Of a stretch of 61,165 nucleotides of DNA, positions 61,089 through 61,165 are shown one piece after another. This stretch comes from DATJWY01 sp035500775 (GTDB lineage Bacteria; Pseudomonadota; Alphaproteobacteria; Acetobacterales; Acetobacteraceae): contig DATJWY010000059.1 of NCBI GenBank assembly GCA_035500775.1, forward strand, positions 1-61,165, in the 5' to 3' direction. Position 1 is the stretch's first letter. Each line of letters begins with the position of its first letter. Below the pieces are notes generated by a model, which was not told where the DNA came from, ran no database searches, and saw only the letters and a program-made list of their open reading frames with translations. The position numbers and the translations under genes were made by a program.

Positions 61089-61165
61089 GCCAGAATCGAA
61101 CCATGGGCACCCGCGTCGGGGGAATCCTAAAAATGCTCCCCGCCCGGACTTTTGCCCCGGTTACG

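Larger units (their letters stand above)
59481..61164. mobile_element. Complete IS66-family insertion sequence (single-ORF, ISBst12-like)
   Basis: The ends are inverted repeats: GTAACCGGGGCAAAA at 59481-59495 and its complement at 61150-61164, with partial identity continuing inward (CCGGGC). Starting with GTAA is typical of IS66. The element is 1,684 bases and has one transposase gene and no tnpA/tnpB accessory genes, as in the ISBst12 subgroup. The right flank lies outside the window apart from one base (G), which agrees with the first base of the left flanking octamer. Confidence 0.85.

Noticed and set aside
1..61165. CRISPR array, tRNA or rRNA gene
   Set aside because: No regularly spaced repeats and no cloverleaf or rRNA-like conserved stretch were noticed on either strand; a dedicated tRNA scan was not possible.

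Overview
The window is GC-rich with short gaps, many ATGA-type start/stop overlaps and strong AGGAGG-like ribosome sites. Gene content (DUF3141, DUF3237, FUSC/DUF1656, PotABCD-type transporter, IS66/IS110/IS630/IS1595 remnants, Wzc/Wzx/Wzy exopolysaccharide genes) suggests an alphaproteobacterium, possibly Rhodospirillales/Acetobacteraceae. That placement is inference from gene families, not a search. No rRNA, tRNA or CRISPR array was seen. The window looks like accessory chromosome or a large plasmid: nine or more different transposase or integrase remnants, one intact insertion sequence, and several host genes cut down to fragments.

Layout. 1-1.3 kb: remnants of IS1595 and IS6 transposases and of an RND efflux adaptor. 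1.4-8.3 kb: an aromatic-compound catabolic cluster around a TetR regulator. Acyl-CoA synthetase, FAH-family hydrolase, TetR and an NmrA-like SDR run leftward; an MhpA-like flavin hydroxylase and an extradiol (VOC) dioxygenase run rightward. Two matching palindromes are likely TetR operators. 8.4-10.7 kb: a DUF3141 alpha/beta hydrolase with a PHA-synthase-like Cys-Asp-His triad and a duplicated ribosome-site/start module. 10.8-18.3 kb: a transposon graveyard (IS6, IS1182-like, integrase, IS110, IS630, ISKra4-like, IS4/IS701-like) holding a PepSY protein, a PIN/Phd toxin-antitoxin pair, an ABM-like protein, a DUF3237 protein with an extra C-terminal domain, and a cPLA2/patatin-like lipase.

18.3-24.9 kb: a membrane di-iron desaturase-like oxygenase and a TIM-barrel isomerase, convergent with a LysR regulator and a complete PotABCD-type ABC importer; probably an uncharacterised uptake/catabolic unit. 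25.6-42.5 kb: an exopolysaccharide locus with a tight leftward operon (Wzc kinase, Wzx flippase, GT2, two GT4, Wzy-like polymerase), flanking GT4 and GT2 genes, a beta-helix protein and a TIM-barrel glycosidase. The only priming sugar transferase is truncated, and no Wza exporter or phosphatase is present. 43-45.6 kb: fragments of an M20 hydrolase and a transposase, a small exported protein, a frameshifted TIGR03118-type gene, a small lipoprotein and a cytochrome c domain.

45.8-49.5 kb: a four-gene unit of patatin-like lipase, lysozyme-like/GH46-type glycosidase with a peptidoglycan-binding domain (broken by a 1-nt insertion exactly at its predicted catalytic Asp codon), and two small membrane proteins. 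It is my best candidate for an undescribed system. 49.7-52.4 kb: CMD-family protein and aldo/keto reductase, divergent from a LysR gene. 52.8-59.2 kb: FUSC transporter with DUF1656 partner, divergent from HxlR regulator, EmrA/EmrB-type efflux pair and PaaI-like thioesterase, with two near-identical palindromes before hxlR. 59.5-61.2 kb: a complete single-ORF IS66-family element with matching GTAA-starting ends.
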